Below are positions 53,674 to 62,752 of a stretch of 64,000 nt of DNA, one piece after another. The stretch's first letter is position 1. Every line of letters begins with the position of its first letter. The DNA is from Bacillota bacterium. GTDB lineage: Bacteria > Bacillota > Clostridia > Lachnospirales > Lachnospiraceae. Under the pieces are notes generated by a model, which worked only from the letters and a program-made list of their open reading frames with translations, did no database searches and had not been told where the DNA came from. The stretch spans positions 62,001 through 126,000 of the forward strand of contig JAEZKA010000105.1 of the NCBI GenBank assembly GCA_023436225.1, read 5' to 3'. A program made the position numbers and the translations under genes.

Positions 53674-54063
53674 TCACCTTGATGAAAGAACCGTTCTAAG
53701 ACGACTGAATTCTTGAGTCATTGAGTCCATAAGCGTATAATAACGAATCTGATTCTCAGCTAAATTCGCGGATTCTGTATCAATATCCACATTGTTACCA
53801 TCCAAACGAAAGCTTAAATTTGAATTGTCAGTATATACGGTAGCATCAAGAGTATCCCAATTAACCTCTCCCACCCTCTTGTCCAGAGAATCATTTCCTA
53901 ACAGGGCTGACATCAGATAGGAATCGAACTGTACATCCTTTCTCTTATAACCAGGGGTACTGACATTGGCAATATTGTTCGAAATCACTTCATTGCGTTT
54001 CCAACTTGCATCAGCGGCTTTACCCAGCAAGTTTATGTAATTAAATGCGTTTGAGCCTATCAT
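53674..54063 (-). CDS. flgB: Flagellar basal-body rod protein FlgB
   Basis: About 129 residues, the first structural gene of the fla/che block. The rod motif is RNEVISNNIANVSTPGYKRKD, seen as NEVISNNIANVSTPGY, and the C-terminus has QIRYYTLMDSMTQEFSRLR. ATG 54063 lies eight bases after AAGGAG, so six residues of the longer frame are dropped. Confidence 0.96.
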   Translation of the reverse strand: MIGSNAFNYINLLGKAADASWKRNEVISNNIANVSTPGYKRKDVQFDSYLMSALLGNDSLDKRVGEVNWDTLDATVYTDNSNLSFRLDGNNVDIDTESANLAENQIRYYTLMDSMTQEFSRLRTVLSSR

Positions 54064-54396
54064 ATTCGTACTCCTTTCCACATAACTTTATTATAATTAT
54101 TATTTAGAAAAACACAAGATATATTTGAAAAATTAGTAGGATTATACTATACCTTGTATTATAATGGATTAATTTGTTATAATGAAAATGAAGAATTTCC
54201 TCAATTTATGCAATTTACATCATACCTTTGTTATTAATCCATCTTCTTTTTTATATTAATATTTATACAAGCGACTAACTAATTACTACCTCTTACTAAA
54301 TTAGTTAGGTTTCGCTTCATGGTTATTTTTACCATCCCATAAAAAAAGGACTTATGAGAATATCGCTCACAAATCCTTTTGTCTTCCAAATTCCAT
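54064..54396. promoter_or_regulatory. codY-flgB intergenic region, presumed fla/che promoter region
   Basis: This very A+T-rich 333-bp gap holds the only long upstream region of the flagellar block. On the minus strand several TATAAT matches occur (around 54142-54147 and 54168-54173), but none has a strong -35 at 17 bp, so the promoter was not pinned. CTAACTAATT (54275-54284) and AATTAGTTAG (54299-54308) form a perfect 10-bp hairpin. Confidence 0.45.
54343..54380 (-). terminator. Terminator after codY
   Basis: AAAAGGA-(CTTAT)-GAG pairs with CTC-(ACAAA)-TCCTTTT (about 54344-54380), and the minus-strand RNA ends in seven U. It lies 16 bp past the codY stop and separates codY from the flagellar block. 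Confidence 0.75.
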
Positions 54397-55170
54397 TTAT
54401 TGATTATTCAAATTCTTAAGTTCATCAAATACCACGTCATTCAGCACTCTGATATAAGTGCCCTTCATTCCAGACGATCGGGATTCAATAACACCTGCAC
54501 TCTCAAACTTGCGTAACGCATTCACAATTACAGATCTAGTTATCCCTACGCGGTCAGCAATCTTACTCGCAACCAATATACCTTCATTCCCCTTTAGCTC
54601 TTCGAAGATGTGGGTTATCGCTTCCAGTTCAGAGAAAGATAAGGTGCTGATTGCCGATTTAACAATCTGAACCTTTCTGTTCTCTTCCGCATTTTCTTCA
54701 TTAACGGAACGCATCATCTCCAACCCTACTACTGTAGTACCATACTCACTTAATATAATGTCGTCCAATGTATATTGTGGACCGTTCTTATATAAGAATA
54801 ATGTTCCAAGTCTCTCCCCCGCAATATCAATCGGAGTAATAATCGCCTGATAAGTGTCAACATTATCAAATTCAAAGCCCAAGGTTCTAAGATTTACATT
54901 TTCTTTTGTTGATAATATGTTTAGAAGTCTTTCATTCAACAAGCCGTCTATATGTCTTCCTACTGCATCCTTGATTAATTCCTTGATTTCAATAATATCA
55001 CTGCGGTTCTTGACACCAAGCACCTTCCCTTTACGACTAATCACTAAAACGTTGGATACCAGTATTTCACTTAAGACCACACAGATGTCATTAAACACTA
55101 CCTTATGCGAGTTATTATTATGCAGCAGGTTATTGATCTTTCTTGTTTTATCCAGTAACTGTACACTCAT
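54397..55170 (-). CDS. codY: Global transcriptional regulator CodY
   Basis: A 257-residue regulator of stationary-phase and amino-acid metabolism genes. The N-terminal GAF domain begins MSVQLLDKTRKINNLLH, and the C-terminal winged helix contains ASKIADRVGITRSVIVNALRK and SRSSGMKGTYIRV. ATG 55170 follows GGGAGG by eight bases and gives the length of Bacillus CodY, so the 44-residue upstream extension is not real. It senses branched-chain amino acids and GTP in Bacillus. The position next to flgB matches Bacillus, where CodY represses motility. Confidence 0.96.
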   Translation of the reverse strand: MSVQLLDKTRKINNLLHNNNSHKVVFNDICVVLSEILVSNVLVISRKGKVLGVKNRSDIIEIKELIKDAVGRHIDGLLNERLLNILSTKENVNLRTLGFEFDNVDTYQAIITPIDIAGERLGTLFLYKNGPQYTLDDIILSEYGTTVVGLEMMRSVNEENAEENRKVQIVKSAISTLSFSELEAITHIFEELKGNEGILVASKIADRVGITRSVIVNALRKFESAGVIESRSSGMKGTYIRVLNDVVFDELKNLNNQ

Positions 55171-55478
55171 TACATAGTCCTCCCAGCTTTCATATATCCC
55201 TCCAGGTTCCAAAAACACTATGTTATCTCTAAAGTATTCATGGAAGAAGACAATACAATTTAGAAATTTTATCGGCGAAACCATTTTAGTTTTCCAATTC
55301 ATTAAAAATAGCTTCCAATTGTATTACGTTTTCGATTTTATCACATATTATCACTAAAAACAATAGGTTGATCCGTATTTTGACACACATTTTTAAATAA
55401 TTTTCACTTTTTTTATCCAATTTTGCGTATTTTCGAAAAAAACATTACATTTTGTCACAATTTGAAAATCGACAACTT
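55171..55478. other. codY-topA spacer, no gene seen
   Basis: A 308-bp, strongly A+T-rich spacer upstream of codY. A GGGAGG ribosome site for codY is at its left end. No long frame with a ribosome site, no good terminator and no clear 17-bp-spaced promoter was found. Sequences resembling a CodY box occur but match only about 10 of 15 positions. Confidence 0.4.
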
Positions 55479-57536
55479 CTATGCTTCCTTCACCTTAACA
55501 AAGCCGCACTTATCATTCTCACAAACTAATTTATTGCCTTTCTCCAGTAATAATCCACCGCACTTTTCACAGCGTATGCTAGAGGGCTTCTGCCATGTCA
55601 TGAATTCACATTCCGGATTATTGATACAGCCAAAATACTTCCTACCCTTTTTTGTCTTCCTTACCACAATATCATTTCCACAATAAGGACAAGCAACTCC
55701 AATTTTCTCCAGGTATGGCTTTGTGTTTTTGCATTCGGGGAAGCCTGGGCAAGCTAAAAACTTACCATGAGGACCGTATTTAATTACCATATTCCTACCG
55801 CATTCTTCACAGACCTCATCGGAAACCTCGTCCTGTATCTGAATTTTATCCAGCATGGTATGCGCCTGTGTTACTGCTTCTTCTAAATCAGGATAGAAAT
55901 TACTGATAATAGTCTTCCAATTCACTGTACCATCCTCAACACAATCCAATAAAGATTCCATATTTGCTGTGAAGTTGACATCTACAATACTGGAAAAGGC
56001 AGCTTTCATGATATTATTTACCGCTTCGCCAAGTTCAGTTACATACAGGTTTTTATTCTCTTTAATCACATAACGACGTACAATAATCGTCGTAATCGTC
56101 GGAGCATAAGTACTGGGACGACCGATACCCAGTTCTTCCAGTGTCTTTACGAGAGAAGCCTCTGTATAGTGAGCAGGGGGTTGGGTAAAATGCTGGCTCT
56201 TATCCAGATTTGTCAATGCAAGCTTATCCCCTTCCTTCAGATTATCAAAGGAGGTTCCCATATCCTCTTCCTCTTCTTCCGGTGTATAAACACTCATAAA
56301 GCCTTCAAAGACAAGTCTGGAAGCAGAGGTAGTAAACTTAAGCTCATTGGCTTCTATCTTAATCGTAGTTGTTTCATATTTTGCATGCTGCATTCTACTG
56401 GCAATAAAACGCTTCCAGATCAATTGATACAGGCGATATTGATCTCGGTTCAGATTCTGCTTGATCTCTTCCGGAGTGAATTCGACATAGGTAGGTCGGA
56501 TTGCCTCGTGAGCATCCTGAATCTTCTTTCCCGTCCGTCCCTGATTTTCTTCTAAGGCAACAAAATTCTCTCCGTATTTTTCCTTAATAAATTGCTTAGC
56601 CCCCTGATCGGCTTCATCACTGATACGAACAGAGTCAGTACGTAGATAGGTAATTAAACCAACGGTTCCATGTCCCTTAATGTCCACACCTTCATATAAT
56701 TGCTGCGCCAGCTGCATCGTCTTCTGTGTTGAGTAATTCAACGCCTTAGCAGCTTCCTGTTGAAGCGTACTGGTTGTAAACGGCAGTGGTGCTTTACGGA
56801 TTCGTTCTGTTTTCTTGATCTCACTAACAACAAAGACGGCATTCTCCAACAGCTTAACGATGTCATTCATCTCAGCTTCATTACGGATTTCCTTTTTCGC
56901 ACCGCTTAGCTTAGCAATCAAGGGCTTCTTCTTACCTTTTATATCAAATTCAGCTTCCAGAGTCCAGTACTCCTCAGGTACAAATGCATTAATTTCATCC
57001 TCACGGTCACAAATCAACCGGAGCGCAACGGATTGTACTCTTCCGGCACTTAAGCCTCTTTTAACCTTTGACCACAGAAGAGGACTGATCCGATAACCAA
57101 CCATTCGGTCAAGCATTCTTCTCGCCTGCTGTGCATTTACCAGATCCAAGTCGATTTCCCTAGCTTGTTTGATGGAGGACTTTACCGCATTTTTTGTTAT
57201 TTCATTAAAAGTAATTCTACTGGAATCCTTTTCTTCTAGTTTTAATGTCTGATACAAGTGCCAAGAAATTGCTTCTCCTTCACGGTCAGGGTCAGTTGCA
57301 AGGTATACTTTATCCGCCTTCTTAACTTCTTTACGAAGCTTAGCGAGCAAGTCCCCTTTTCCACGAATTGTAATATACTTCGGTTCAAAATCATTCTCTA
57401 TATCGAATCCCAATTGACTCTTGGGTAAATCCCTGACATGGCCGTTCGATGCAAGAACCTCATAATTTGTGCCGAGAAATTTCTTGATTGTTTTTGCCTT
57501 AGCCGGAGATTCCACTATCACAAGATATTTTGGCAT
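55479..57536 (-). CDS. topA: DNA topoisomerase I
   Basis: A 685-residue type IA topoisomerase. The TOPRIM domain has E9 (VESPAKAKTI) and the DPDRE acidic triad at 82-86. The active-site tyrosine is Y297 in TYLRTDSVRIS. Three C-terminal zinc ribbons follow: CEEC with a later CPGFPEC, CPYCGN with CINNPEC, and CEKC with CENDKC. It relaxes negative supercoils. It precedes codY as in Bacillus. Confidence 0.98.
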   Translation of the reverse strand: MPKYLVIVESPAKAKTIKKFLGTNYEVLASNGHVRDLPKSQLGFDIENDFEPKYITIRGKGDLLAKLRKEVKKADKVYLATDPDREGEAISWHLYQTLKLEEKDSSRITFNEITKNAVKSSIKQAREIDLDLVNAQQARRMLDRMVGYRISPLLWSKVKRGLSAGRVQSVALRLICDREDEINAFVPEEYWTLEAEFDIKGKKKPLIAKLSGAKKEIRNEAEMNDIVKLLENAVFVVSEIKKTERIRKAPLPFTTSTLQQEAAKALNYSTQKTMQLAQQLYEGVDIKGHGTVGLITYLRTDSVRISDEADQGAKQFIKEKYGENFVALEENQGRTGKKIQDAHEAIRPTYVEFTPEEIKQNLNRDQYRLYQLIWKRFIASRMQHAKYETTTIKIEANELKFTTSASRLVFEGFMSVYTPEEEEEDMGTSFDNLKEGDKLALTNLDKSQHFTQPPAHYTEASLVKTLEELGIGRPSTYAPTITTIIVRRYVIKENKNLYVTELGEAVNNIMKAAFSSIVDVNFTANMESLLDCVEDGTVNWKTIISNFYPDLEEAVTQAHTMLDKIQIQDEVSDEVCEECGRNMVIKYGPHGKFLACPGFPECKNTKPYLEKIGVACPYCGNDIVVRKTKKGRKYFGCINNPECEFMTWQKPSSIRCEKCGGLLLEKGNKLVCENDKCGFVKVKEA

Positions 57537-57585
57537 TAAATGTTTCCCCTCATTTCTATATTTAAATAATTCGCTCTAGATATTG

Positions 57586-57780
57586 TTAATCATTTATCCT
57601 GCGTAAATATTTATGATAAATAGTTGTCAGGTAGCCTTCCATTTCAAACAATAATAAGTAGTTTTTATACAAGCCTAATGATAAGCTGTCACCTGATAGG
57701 TTTGGCTCCAAACATAGAGAAGCATATACTATTTTACAATCTTTTTCAAGAAGTTTATTATTTTTTTTCAAAACGTCCAT
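57586..57780 (-). CDS. Hypothetical small protein
   Basis: A 64-residue frame (start MDVLKKNNKLLEKDCKIVYA) between dprA and topA. It lacks a convincing ribosome site and motifs. An aromatic-rich C-terminal half (YLTTIYHKYLRRIN) gives it some protein character. It could equally be a chance frame. Confidence 0.3.
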   Translation of the reverse strand: MDVLKKNNKLLEKDCKIVYASLCLEPNLSGDSLSLGLYKNYLLLFEMEGYLTTIYHKYLRRIND

Positions 57781-57992
57781 AAATTGTTCATAATTTCGAA
57801 TAAATTAATATATGATATCTATTTAAAGTTGTAACTCATTTTACCCTTATTTTGTATGATTTATTACATCTTAAGCCGTTGCACAACCTCCCTCGAGACA
57901 AAATATATGCAGCTTGCAATGTGTTTAGTATTGTAAACTTGACAAATTACTTTGTGAATTACTTTTGGGCGCCAGCAAGAATCTATGATATT

Positions 57993-59102
57993 TCAATCTA
58001 TTGTCTTACAATAGAAATTCTTAATAGTCTGATGGATCAGACCTTGAAGCTCCAATAGCAATAGCTGCTCCATAACTAGCTCTATGGGTAGTCCTACCAG
58101 CTGAGTAATCTCCTCAATATGCTTTGGATCTGAATTCATACAGGAATATACCGCTTTCCGATGCTCATCCGTCAGGACGATACCTTTCTCTTGATTTTTT
58201 GATCCATTAAACCCTGGAATCAGATCCTCCAGGATATCCTTTGGTGATGTAATCATCTTCGCTCCTAATTTGATCAGATTGTTACAGCCTTCACTTAGTC
58301 GATCCGTAGCTCTTCCAGGCAGAGCATAGATTTCTTTCCCCTGGTCGAGTCCATAATCGACAGTAATCAATGAACCACTTCTCTCTTTTGCCTCAATAAT
58401 AACAATTCCATCACTAAGACCACTGATAATACGATTTCGCATAGGAAAGTTCCCTGCAAGAGGTTTAATATTCGGTGCATATTCACTGATAATGCCGCCT
58501 TCCCTCTGCATATCTATATATAAGTTGATATTTTCTCTTGGGTAACAGATATCAATACCACATCCCATCACTGCATAGGTTACACCTCCTGAAGAAAGTG
58601 CACCTTGGTGTGCATATGCATCCACGCCTCTTGCAAGTCCGGAAATAATATGAATTCCTTCCATAGCGATCGCTCCGGCAAGACACTTTGTCATTTCAAT
58701 ACCATAAGGAGAGCATTCCCTAGCACCTACCATTGCAATCACCCTGTCTTCCTTGCTGGGAAGTCTGCCTTTCAGGTAAAGAGCATAGGGTGCCATGTAA
58801 ATGTTTCGCAATTTTTCCGGATAATCTGCATCCTCTTTTGAGATAAAGGTAACTCCACTACTTATCAACCTGTTATAATTTTCTTCAATCTTACTCTTGT
58901 CTCGATCTGCAAGAATAGTCTCCAGATCCCTGTCACTCATCAATCCGGCAAAGGATCCATCTCTTTTGTATGCATAAAGCTCTTCCTTTGACGCCTTAAA
59001 TACCTCTATTGCTGAACCATAGAGGTTAAGCAGCAGTTCCGTTTTCTTAATCCCAATATTATATAAATTAGCTAGCCAATACCGATAATGTACCTGTTCC
59101 AT
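57993..59102 (-). CDS. dprA: DNA-processing protein DprA (Smf)
   Basis: A 369-residue RecA loader for incoming single-stranded DNA. A SAM-like N-terminal domain (1-80) precedes the Rossmann core with VGARECSPYGIEM, SGLARGVDAYAHQGAL and the family run EGGIISEYAP, then PLAGNFPMRNRIISGLS. A C-terminal winged-helix-like domain follows from about residue 300. Its presence with comM suggests competence or general DNA repair, although the main competence genes are not in the window. Confidence 0.95.
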   Translation of the reverse strand: MEQVHYRYWLANLYNIGIKKTELLLNLYGSAIEVFKASKEELYAYKRDGSFAGLMSDRDLETILADRDKSKIEENYNRLISSGVTFISKEDADYPEKLRNIYMAPYALYLKGRLPSKEDRVIAMVGARECSPYGIEMTKCLAGAIAMEGIHIISGLARGVDAYAHQGALSSGGVTYAVMGCGIDICYPRENINLYIDMQREGGIISEYAPNIKPLAGNFPMRNRIISGLSDGIVIIEAKERSGSLITVDYGLDQGKEIYALPGRATDRLSEGCNNLIKLGAKMITSPKDILEDLIPGFNGSKNQEKGIVLTDEHRKAVYSCMNSDPKHIEEITQLVGLPIELVMEQLLLLELQGLIHQTIKNFYCKTID

Positions 59103-59153
59103 ACCATCCCTTCCTCCTTATAATTTACTATATTATCTCTTCCTATCAACTAT

Positions 59154-59250
59154 CATGCTTCTGTGATTTTCGATCAAACATATCATGTCTACCCCCTGTG
59201 ATGGTTTGCACGAGGATTACGCAGACGCAAGCTCGGAGGTGTGAAGCATG
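59154..59250. repeat. Inverted repeats in the comM-dprA gap
   Basis: CATGCTTC (59154-59161) and GAAGCATG (59243-59250) flank an inner CGAG/CTCG pair (59211-59235). The plus strand then has TTTTT. GCACGAGGATTACG here resembles CACGAGGATTTACG at 15929-15942. The biological meaning is not clear. Confidence 0.35.
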
Positions 59251-59267
59251 TTTTTCAATAATTTATA

Positions 59268-60800
59268 CTATTCTCCCCAATATTTTTGATCAATCATACG
59301 ATAGCAAATCGCTTCACTAATGTGTTTCGTTGAAATCTTATCACTCTGATCAAGATCTGCGATGGTTCTGGCCACCTTTAAAATTCGGTGGTAAGCCCTT
59401 GCACTAAGGTTCATTTTGATAAAGGCTTCCTCGAGTAGGGATTGCTCTTTGGCATCTAATTTACAGTATTTCTTAATTGTTCTCGGCGTTAGATTTGAAT
59501 TAAAATAGATGCTTTGTCCCTCATACCGCTCTAGCTGAATTCTTCTGGCAATCGCCACCCGTTCACGGATATCCTTAGAACTCTCCTGCTTCTCCTCTAC
59601 ATGCAGATCCTGATAATTCATCTGTAATGCCTCTATACAGATGTCAAAACGGTCCAGCAACGGTTGTGAGATACGCCCAAGATAGCGTTTGACCAAATTG
59701 ACTGAGCAATTACAGCGATTACGATCAGGGTAATAGCCGCAAGAGCAAGGATTCATTGCAGCCACCAGCATAAAACCCGCCGGATATTGATAAGAAGCGT
59801 TGAGTCTTGCAATAGTAACTGACTTATCTTCTAAAGGCTGTCTGAGTACCTCAATCGTATTTTTTTGAAATTCGGGTAATTCATCTAAAAAAAGGACTCC
59901 AAGATGGGCCAGACTGATTTCTCCCGGTTTGGGCACAGCACCTCCGCCAACCAAGGCAGACGTCGTAATCGTATGATGGGGACTACGAAAGGGTCTTCTT
60001 GCTATCAACGCTTGTTGATCCATAAGACCGGCGATACTGTAGATCTTTGAAATTTCCATGCTTTCTTCGAAGGTAAGATCTGGCATAATAGATGGAATCC
60101 GCTTAGCCAGCATGGTTTTACCGGAACCCGGTGGTCCGATCATGAGCAGATTATGCATTCCTGAGACTGCTATCTCGATTGCCCTTTTCACTGCTTTTTG
60201 TCCAGACACTTCTGCAAAATCTATGACATCTCCAGCTCTTTGCTCTGAAAACAGCCTCTTAATATCCACATACTCAGGAACTGCTTCCGACTTACCATCA
60301 ATCAGCTGAACCAGCTCCAGTAAAGAGGATACGCCAAAGACCTGAATGCCGCTTACCACAGCACCCTCTTTGGCATTCTCCTTCGGGACGACGCACTTTT
60401 TAAAGCCCTGCTCTCTTGCGGTATATACAATTGGCAGAACACCATTCACTTTATTCACTTTTCCATTCAAGCTGAGTTCTCCGATGATTAAAGTATCCTT
60501 AAGATACTCCTCGGGAAGATGGCCAAAGGCCACTAGAATTGCAATAGCAACGGGTAAATCAAAGGCTGTTCCTTCCTTCCGGACATCAGCAGGCGATAGA
60601 TTCACCGTGATTCGTTTGGCCGGAAGCATATATCCTGAATTCTTCAGAGCAATCCGCACTCTCTCCCGTGCTTCCTTAACCTCAGAACCCAGGTAGCCTA
60701 CCATATCAAAGATTGGTAGACCATCGCTGACATCCGCCTCCACTGATACAATTAGAGCATCAATTCCATGGATGGCAGCGCTATAGGTTTTACTAAACAT
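59268..60800 (-). CDS. comM: Mg-chelatase/AAA ATPase of the ComM (YifB) family
   Basis: About 510 residues. The N-terminal Lon-protease-like domain contains SPADVRKEGTAFDLPVAIAIL, here as SPADVRKEGTAFDLP. The AAA domain has Walker A IGPPGSGKTMLAKRIPSIMP, seen as GPPGSGKTMLAKR, and Walker B LFLDELPEF. A C-terminal Mg-chelatase domain has the arginine finger region NLSARAYHRILKVARTIADLD, here as NLSARAYHRILKVART. ComM is a branch-migration helicase in transformation. ATG 60800 follows AAAGGAG. Confidence 0.95.
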   Translation of the reverse strand: MFSKTYSAAIHGIDALIVSVEADVSDGLPIFDMVGYLGSEVKEARERVRIALKNSGYMLPAKRITVNLSPADVRKEGTAFDLPVAIAILVAFGHLPEEYLKDTLIIGELSLNGKVNKVNGVLPIVYTAREQGFKKCVVPKENAKEGAVVSGIQVFGVSSLLELVQLIDGKSEAVPEYVDIKRLFSEQRAGDVIDFAEVSGQKAVKRAIEIAVSGMHNLLMIGPPGSGKTMLAKRIPSIMPDLTFEESMEISKIYSIAGLMDQQALIARRPFRSPHHTITTSALVGGGAVPKPGEISLAHLGVLFLDELPEFQKNTIEVLRQPLEDKSVTIARLNASYQYPAGFMLVAAMNPCSCGYYPDRNRCNCSVNLVKRYLGRISQPLLDRFDICIEALQMNYQDLHVEEKQESSKDIRERVAIARRIQLERYEGQSIYFNSNLTPRTIKKYCKLDAKEQSLLEEAFIKMNLSARAYHRILKVARTIADLDQSDKISTKHISEAICYRMIDQKYWGE

Positions 60801-60852
60801 ATTTACTCCTTTCATTGTCTCTCCACAATGAAGGAATCATTTGCTTAAGGTT

Positions 60853-60881
60853 AGTATAGCAAAAGGATTCCCTTCTGACAA
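60853..60881 (-). promoter_or_regulatory. comM promoter inside a terminator loop
   Basis: On the minus strand TTGTCA (60876-60881) and TATACT (60853-60858) are 17 bp apart. The -35 lies within the 18-nt loop of the upstream gene's terminator (60862-60901), so termination and initiation signals overlap. Confidence 0.7.
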
Positions 60882-60901
60882 GCAGATTTTGGGAATCCTT
60901 T
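60862..60901 (-). terminator. Terminator of the unknown membrane protein gene
   Basis: AAAGGATTCCC (60862-60872) and GGGAATCCTTT (60891-60901) are perfect complements. The minus-strand RNA ends with UUUU. It lies 24 bp past the stop at 60925. Confidence 0.8.
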
Positions 60902-60924
60902 CTAAGGTTAATTAATCAGAAGAG

Positions 60925-61632
60925 CTATTGTTCAGATAAGGTCTTGGTCTCACTCTTGTTAATCTGATAACCGTTCTCTTTCTTAATACTATTCTTCTTA
61001 TTTTGAGCAATATTATCTGTTATTATCTGGGCAATAAACATAATCAAGGGTAATATTATGATAAGAAGATATAGGTTACTAAAATCTAAGGTGTAAAAAT
61101 AATTGATCAACAAAATTATGGTCATCATAATCACGAGAATAAATAGGACTAATAGTCTTGAATTGCTGTTCCTCAACTTATTAATTTCCGACTTAATCAA
61201 TTCCGTCTGCTCCTCTGTATGATCTTCATGTACTTCATTCTTCAGGTTATCAAATTTTATGTATACATTATGTATCAGCTCTTTTTTGCGTTCCTCTGTC
61301 AGATATTTTGTCTCAGATATATCCAGGATAATCTGTTCTTCTAGCTGTTCCATTGTATACAGCATGTTATCATCGGCACAGTACTCCCGCTTGATTGCAT
61401 TTCTGATATTATTGACAAGCTTCATGTTAATCTCAATCTCTTGGATAAAGAACGGACGGATTGCATCAATAAACCGGTTATTTGCAACATTAATGATACC
61501 GATGACCGCTTTACTTTTATAACGATCCATGAAAAGCTTAATTGCAATCACAACAATGCTCGATCCAATGATGGGTACTATCCAATTAATCATAATATCA
61601 TTTCTCAAAAATCCTGCGATTATTTCTAGCAT
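60925..61632 (-). CDS. Unknown membrane protein
   Basis: A 235-residue protein. One N-terminal transmembrane helix (about 13-33) is followed by a charged soluble part (40-150) and two further helices (LLVLFILVIMMTIILLINYF near 155-175 and LYLLIIILPLIMFIAQII near 185-203). It ends in a polar tail. I do not recognise the family. A GGAGG site eight bases upstream supports the start. It has its own terminator before comM. Confidence 0.7.
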   Translation of the reverse strand: MLEIIAGFLRNDIMINWIVPIIGSSIVVIAIKLFMDRYKSKAVIGIINVANNRFIDAIRPFFIQEIEINMKLVNNIRNAIKREYCADDNMLYTMEQLEEQIILDISETKYLTEERKKELIHNVYIKFDNLKNEVHEDHTEEQTELIKSEINKLRNSNSRLLVLFILVIMMTIILLINYFYTLDFSNLYLLIIILPLIMFIAQIITDNIAQNKKNSIKKENGYQINKSETKTLSEQ

Positions 61633-61808
61633 TTCTCTTACCTCCTCTTAAAATCAATATAATAAATAATTACAGATTAAGTTCTTCGTTAATCCCGTAA
61701 ATTATACCATATATTGTCTATAATGTCATCCTATGGTAATTTTCTCTTTAATGCCACTTTTTGATTTCTTTCGCATATAATAAACCAAGAAAGAATATGG
61801 GTGATAGT

Positions 61809-62066
61809 ATGCGCATTTGTGAGCTTCGCGAAAAGGAAGTCATTAATTGTAGGGATTGTATACGACTGGGTTATGTCTGCGATGTCGAATTCGATATATG
61901 TACCGGAATGATTACACATATTATTGTACCCGGCCCTTGTAAGGTCTGGGGGATATTAGGTCGGGATCATGAATACGTTATCGGACGTAATTGTATTAAG
62001 CAAATTGGGGTTGATATTATATTAGTAGATGTCGATATAGAGAAGTGTCTTGTCAAAATCGGATAG
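61809..62066 (+). CDS. YlmC/YmxH family sporulation-type PRC-barrel protein
   Basis: An 85-residue protein with MRICELREKEVINCRDCIRLG, seen as ELREKEVINC, and VCDVEFDICTGMITHIIVPG. This is the YlmC/YmxH PRC-barrel family of spore formers. Family members often appear under sporulation control, and their function is unclear. I choose ATG 61809 after GGGTGA rather than the longer frame starting at 61761. The Cys-rich pattern (four Cys) is family-typical. Confidence 0.85.
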   Translation: MRICELREKEVINCRDCIRLGYVCDVEFDICTGMITHIIVPGPCKVWGILGRDHEYVIGRNCIKQIGVDIILVDVDIEKCLVKIG

Positions 62067-62154
62067 GATGCAATCGATAATTGTATTAACATGATGTTTT
62101 TTGAGTATTCATCCAAATTTATCTTATATTTTATGATAACTTGTAATTATTTTC

Positions 62155-62183
62155 TTGACCGATTAGGAAAACTTAAATATAAT
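62155..62183 (+). promoter_or_regulatory. SigA promoter of nrdR
   Basis: TTGACC (62155-62160) and TATAAT (62178-62183) are separated by exactly 17 bp. The transcript starts about 70 nt upstream of the nrdR ATG. Confidence 0.8.
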
Positions 62184-62260
62184 CATGGTATATCAAGAAT
62201 TGTCAGAATGTTCTGTATCAAACATGAGATAGATTGACTTAATTTGAGGAGGAGAATACT

Positions 62261-62710
62261 ATGAAGTGCCCGTTTTGTAGTAAGGACAATACAAGAGTTA
62301 TTGATTCTAGGCCCGCTGATGATAATAATTCCATCCGTAGACGACGCCAGTGTGACGAATGTCAACGCAGGTTTACTACATATGAAAAAGTTGAGACGAT
62401 ACCGCTCGTTGTAATTAAGAAGGATAACAACCGCGAGCCATACGATCGCTCCAAGATAGAGGCTGGCGTATTCCGCTCCTGTCACAAGAGACCGATTTCC
62501 GTCGATCAGATGACCACACTTGTGGATGAGGTGGAGAATATCATCTTCAATCGTGAAGATAAAGAGATTCCGAGTCATGTCATTGGTGAGATTTTAATGG
62601 ATAAATTAAAGGAACTGGATGCGGTTGCCTACGTCCGTTTTGCATCCGTTTATCGCGAATTCAAGGATGTCAGCACCTTTATGGATGAATTGAAGAAAAT
62701 ATTAGAGTAA
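62261..62710 (+). CDS. nrdR: Transcriptional repressor NrdR
   Basis: A 149-residue repressor of ribonucleotide reductase genes. The zinc ribbon uses C3, C6, C31 and C34 (KCPFCSKDN then RQCDECQRRFTTYE). The ATP-cone domain contains VIKKDNNREPYDRSKIEAGV, seen as KKDNNREPYDRSKI, and CHKRPIS. A GGAGGAG site precedes the ATG. It is monocistronic with its own promoter and terminator. Confidence 0.98.
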   Translation: MKCPFCSKDNTRVIDSRPADDNNSIRRRRQCDECQRRFTTYEKVETIPLVVIKKDNNREPYDRSKIEAGVFRSCHKRPISVDQMTTLVDEVENIIFNREDKEIPSHVIGEILMDKLKELDAVAYVRFASVYREFKDVSTFMDELKKILE

Positions 62711-62718
62711 AGAATACC

Positions 62719-62744
62719 AAGGAGGCTTGCACGAAAGCCTCCTT
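62719..62744. terminator. Bidirectional terminator between nrdR and the next gene
   Basis: AAGGAGGCTT (62719-62728) and AAGCCTCCTT (62735-62744) are perfect complements with a 6-nt loop. The nrdR stop is at 62710 and the convergent gene stops at 62753, so it can serve both. Confidence 0.8.
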
Positions 62745-62752
62745 ATTTACTT

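Noticed and set aside
55171..55302. N-terminal 44-residue extension of CodY
   Set aside because: The canonical CodY start MSVQLLDKTRK has its own GGGAGG ribosome site, and the shorter protein has the family length.
55171..55478. CodY-box-like motifs upstream of codY and flgB
   Set aside because: The best matches agree at only about 10 of 15 positions, which is expected by chance in such A+T-rich DNA.
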